DNA from: Parvibaculum sp.
GTDB taxonomy: Bacteria; Pseudomonadota; Alphaproteobacteria; Parvibaculales; Parvibaculaceae
Length of the DNA stretch: 64,000 nt
Direction of reading: 5' to 3'
Assembly: GCA_002694985.1 (NCBI GenBank)
Contig: NZNS01000007.1
Location: forward strand, 107,189 to 171,188
A model generated the notes under the pieces. That model had not been told where the DNA came from. It ran no database searches and saw only the letters and a program-made list of their open reading frames with translations. This document shows positions 62,915 to 64,000 of this stretch, piece after piece (within the stretch, counting starts at the first letter, position 1; each line of letters opens with the position of its first letter). The position numbers and the translations under genes were made by a program.

Positions 62915-62918
62915 GCGC

Positions 62919-63527
62919 ATGACAAACCAGATTGAAATAACGGCAGAAGCCGAACCGCTTAGCGATGCCGATTTCAAGAAGGAGCTAGAGGTTCTCATCC
63001 CTCATTTGCGCGCCTTCGCCCGAAATCTGTGCGGCAAGCCGGATATGGCGGACGACCTTGCGCAAGATGCTCTTCTGAAAGCCTGGGCGGCGCGCAAACG
63101 CTACAGAGCGGGAACGAATATGCGCGCATGGGTATTCGTCATTCTCCGCAATCAATTTCTCTCGCAGATGCGCCGCTCCCGCTTCACTGGCGAATGGGAT
63201 GAGAGCGTCGCCGAGCGAACCCTTTCAACGCCGGCGCATCAAGACCATCAAATGCAATTGACCGACTTGCAGCGGGCGCTCATGCGCTTGCCTGCCGCCC
63301 AGCGCGAGGCCCTTGTTCTCGTCGGAGCGGGCGGCTTTTCCTATGAAGAAGCTGCCGGTATTTGCGATTGCGCCGTCGGCACGGTGAAGAGCCGAGTCGC
63401 GCGTGCCAGAGCCGCTCTCGACGAAATGATCGATAGCGGCATCTTGCCAGCACGATCCGACAGCGCTCTCGCCGCAGGAGACGCGACCGATGCGATCATG
63501 GGCGAGATGGACAAGCTTACCCGTTGA
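62919..63527 (+). CDS. ecfG: EcfG general stress-response sigma factor
   Basis: A 202-residue ECF sigma factor. Region 2: LIPHLRAFARNLCGKPDMAD, DDLAQDALLKAWAA, NMRAWVFVILRNQFLSQMRR. Region 4: LMRLPAAQREALVLVGAGGF, YEEAAGICDCAVGTVKSRVARAR. It matches the EcfG (ECF15) group. It directs transcription from GGAAC-N16/17-GTT promoters such as those at 61793 and 62643. Confidence 0.93.
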   Translation: MTNQIEITAEAEPLSDADFKKELEVLIPHLRAFARNLCGKPDMADDLAQDALLKAWAARKRYRAGTNMRAWVFVILRNQFLSQMRRSRFTGEWDESVAERTLSTPAHQDHQMQLTDLQRALMRLPAAQREALVLVGAGGFSYEEAAGICDCAVGTVKSRVARARAALDEMIDSGILPARSDSALAAGDATDAIMGEMDKLTR

Positions 63528-63551
63528 AGGGTTGAAGGCGGCATTCAATGA

Positions 63552-63583
63552 AAAAGGCGCCACCCGGCCGGGCGGCGCCTTTT
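63552..63583. terminator. Bidirectional terminator between ecfG and phyR
   Basis: AAAAGGCGCC (63552-63561) pairs with GGCGCCTTTT (63574-63583), with an inner CCCGG/CCGGG extension. A and T tracts on both sides serve the convergent genes. Confidence 0.85.
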
Positions 63584-63603
63584 CTCTTGGTCGTCGGCAG
63601 CCT

Positions 63604-64000
63604 TCAAGCCGCTTCACTTTCCTCATTGTTGAAGAATAGCGCCTGTCCAATCGCGGCTTTTACCGTGCTTTGCAGGAATGGCTTGGTGATGAGGAAGGTC
63701 GGTTCCGGCCTCTCGCCCGTCAGCAACCGCTCGGGATAGGCCGTAATGAAAATGACGGGAACGGAGAAGCGCGCAAAGATATCCTTCACGGCGTCAATGC
63801 CGGAGCTTCCATCGGCAAGCTGGATATCAGCCAGAACAAGGCCTGGCTTTTTCGTGGCAATTGCGTTCACCGCCTCGTCGCGTGTCACCACAGTTGCCAT
63901 GATGTCGTGACCGAGATCTCGTACGATTTGCTCCAGGTCCATCGAAATGATGGGCTCATCCTCGATGATGAGGACGTTGGTCGCTATTTGATTGTCGATT
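63604..64000 (-). CDS. phyR: PhyR response regulator, receiver domain (5' part beyond window)
   Basis: The last 132 residues of the protein; the frame is open through the window edge. They form a receiver domain: acidic pocket VLIIEDEPIISM, phosphoacceptor Asp in LVLADIQLAD, FITAYPERLL and the TKPF lysine, with the PhyR-specific spacing. In PhyR this domain follows an N-terminal sigma-like domain that captures NepR when phosphorylated; that domain must lie to the right of the window. It is convergent with ecfG. Confidence 0.85.
   Translation of the reverse strand, partial: IDNQIATNVLIIEDEPIISMDLEQIVRDLGHDIMATVVTRDEAVNAIATKKPGLVLADIQLADGSSGIDAVKDIFARFSVPVIFITAYPERLLTGERPEPTFLITKPFLQSTVKAAIGQALFFNNEESEAA

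Noticed and set aside
1..64000. CRISPR arrays, rRNA genes, complete insertion sequences
   Set aside because: Scanning by eye found no regularly spaced repeat-spacer pattern, no rRNA-like sequence, and no full transposase.

Overview
The window is G+C-rich DNA from an alphaproteobacterium. The clearest marker is the general stress-response trio at the right end (anti-sigma NepR, sigma factor EcfG, and a PhyR receiver domain cut by the window edge), which is confined to that class. I cannot assign an order or genus from sequence alone.

Positions 1 to about 55,052 are the right-hand part of an integrative and conjugative element (ICE) of the Tn4371 / ICEMlSym type. The left end of the element lies outside the window. 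The right end is a tyrosine integrase (53511-54827, minus strand) followed by a 45-bp fragment identical in form to the 3' half of a tRNA-Arg(CCG) gene (55008-55052), read as one attachment-site copy. The backbone runs left to right: a cut DUF2493 gene; a heavy-metal efflux cargo (HMA-CDF transporter plus ArsR regulator with a damaged N-terminus); DUF736; HipBA toxin-antitoxin; an excision control cassette (XRE regulator, QseM-like DUF2285 antiactivator, FseA-like DUF6499-DUF2285 activator split by a +1 frameshift, RdfS-like excisionase); repA with iteron-like repeats inside its 3' end; parA and a small RHH partner; DUF2840; TraF peptidase; DUF736; transglycosylase; relaxase RlxS; coupling protein TraG; an RHH protein; and the trbBCDEJKLFGI mating-pore operon with DUF2274. 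An AT-richer AAA ATPase gene with a CxxC zinc-hook-like motif interrupts the usual TraG-RHH-TrbB order.

Between the trb operon and the integrase (28965-53423) lies cargo: TetR and LysR regulators, then a defence island made of SbcCD (minus strand), a divergent complete type I BREX operon (brxR-brxA-brxB-brxC-pglX-pglZ-brxL), and a class 2 OLD nuclease plus UvrD-like helicase pair of Gabija type. The target-recognition part of pglX is much AT-richer than the rest of the gene.

Right of the attachment site is chromosomal DNA: an aldehyde dehydrogenase, a MerR regulator and a thiolase (all minus strand), a collapsed alcohol dehydrogenase pseudogene, a TetR regulator, small secreted and membrane stress proteins (entericidin, DUF1328, CsbD), and the nepR-ecfG / phyR locus. 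EcfG-type promoters (GGAAC-N17-GTT) are visible upstream of the entericidin gene and, with one mismatch, upstream of nepR-ecfG.

How the parts work together: FseA is expected to be made only at low level by frameshifting and blocked by the QseM-like protein; when made it should switch on rdfS, whose product directs the integrase to excise the ICE. RepA/ParA would then maintain the circle, RlxS/TraG/Trb transfer it, and the BREX, SbcCD, OLD-helicase and HipBA cargo would protect or stabilise the host carrying it.
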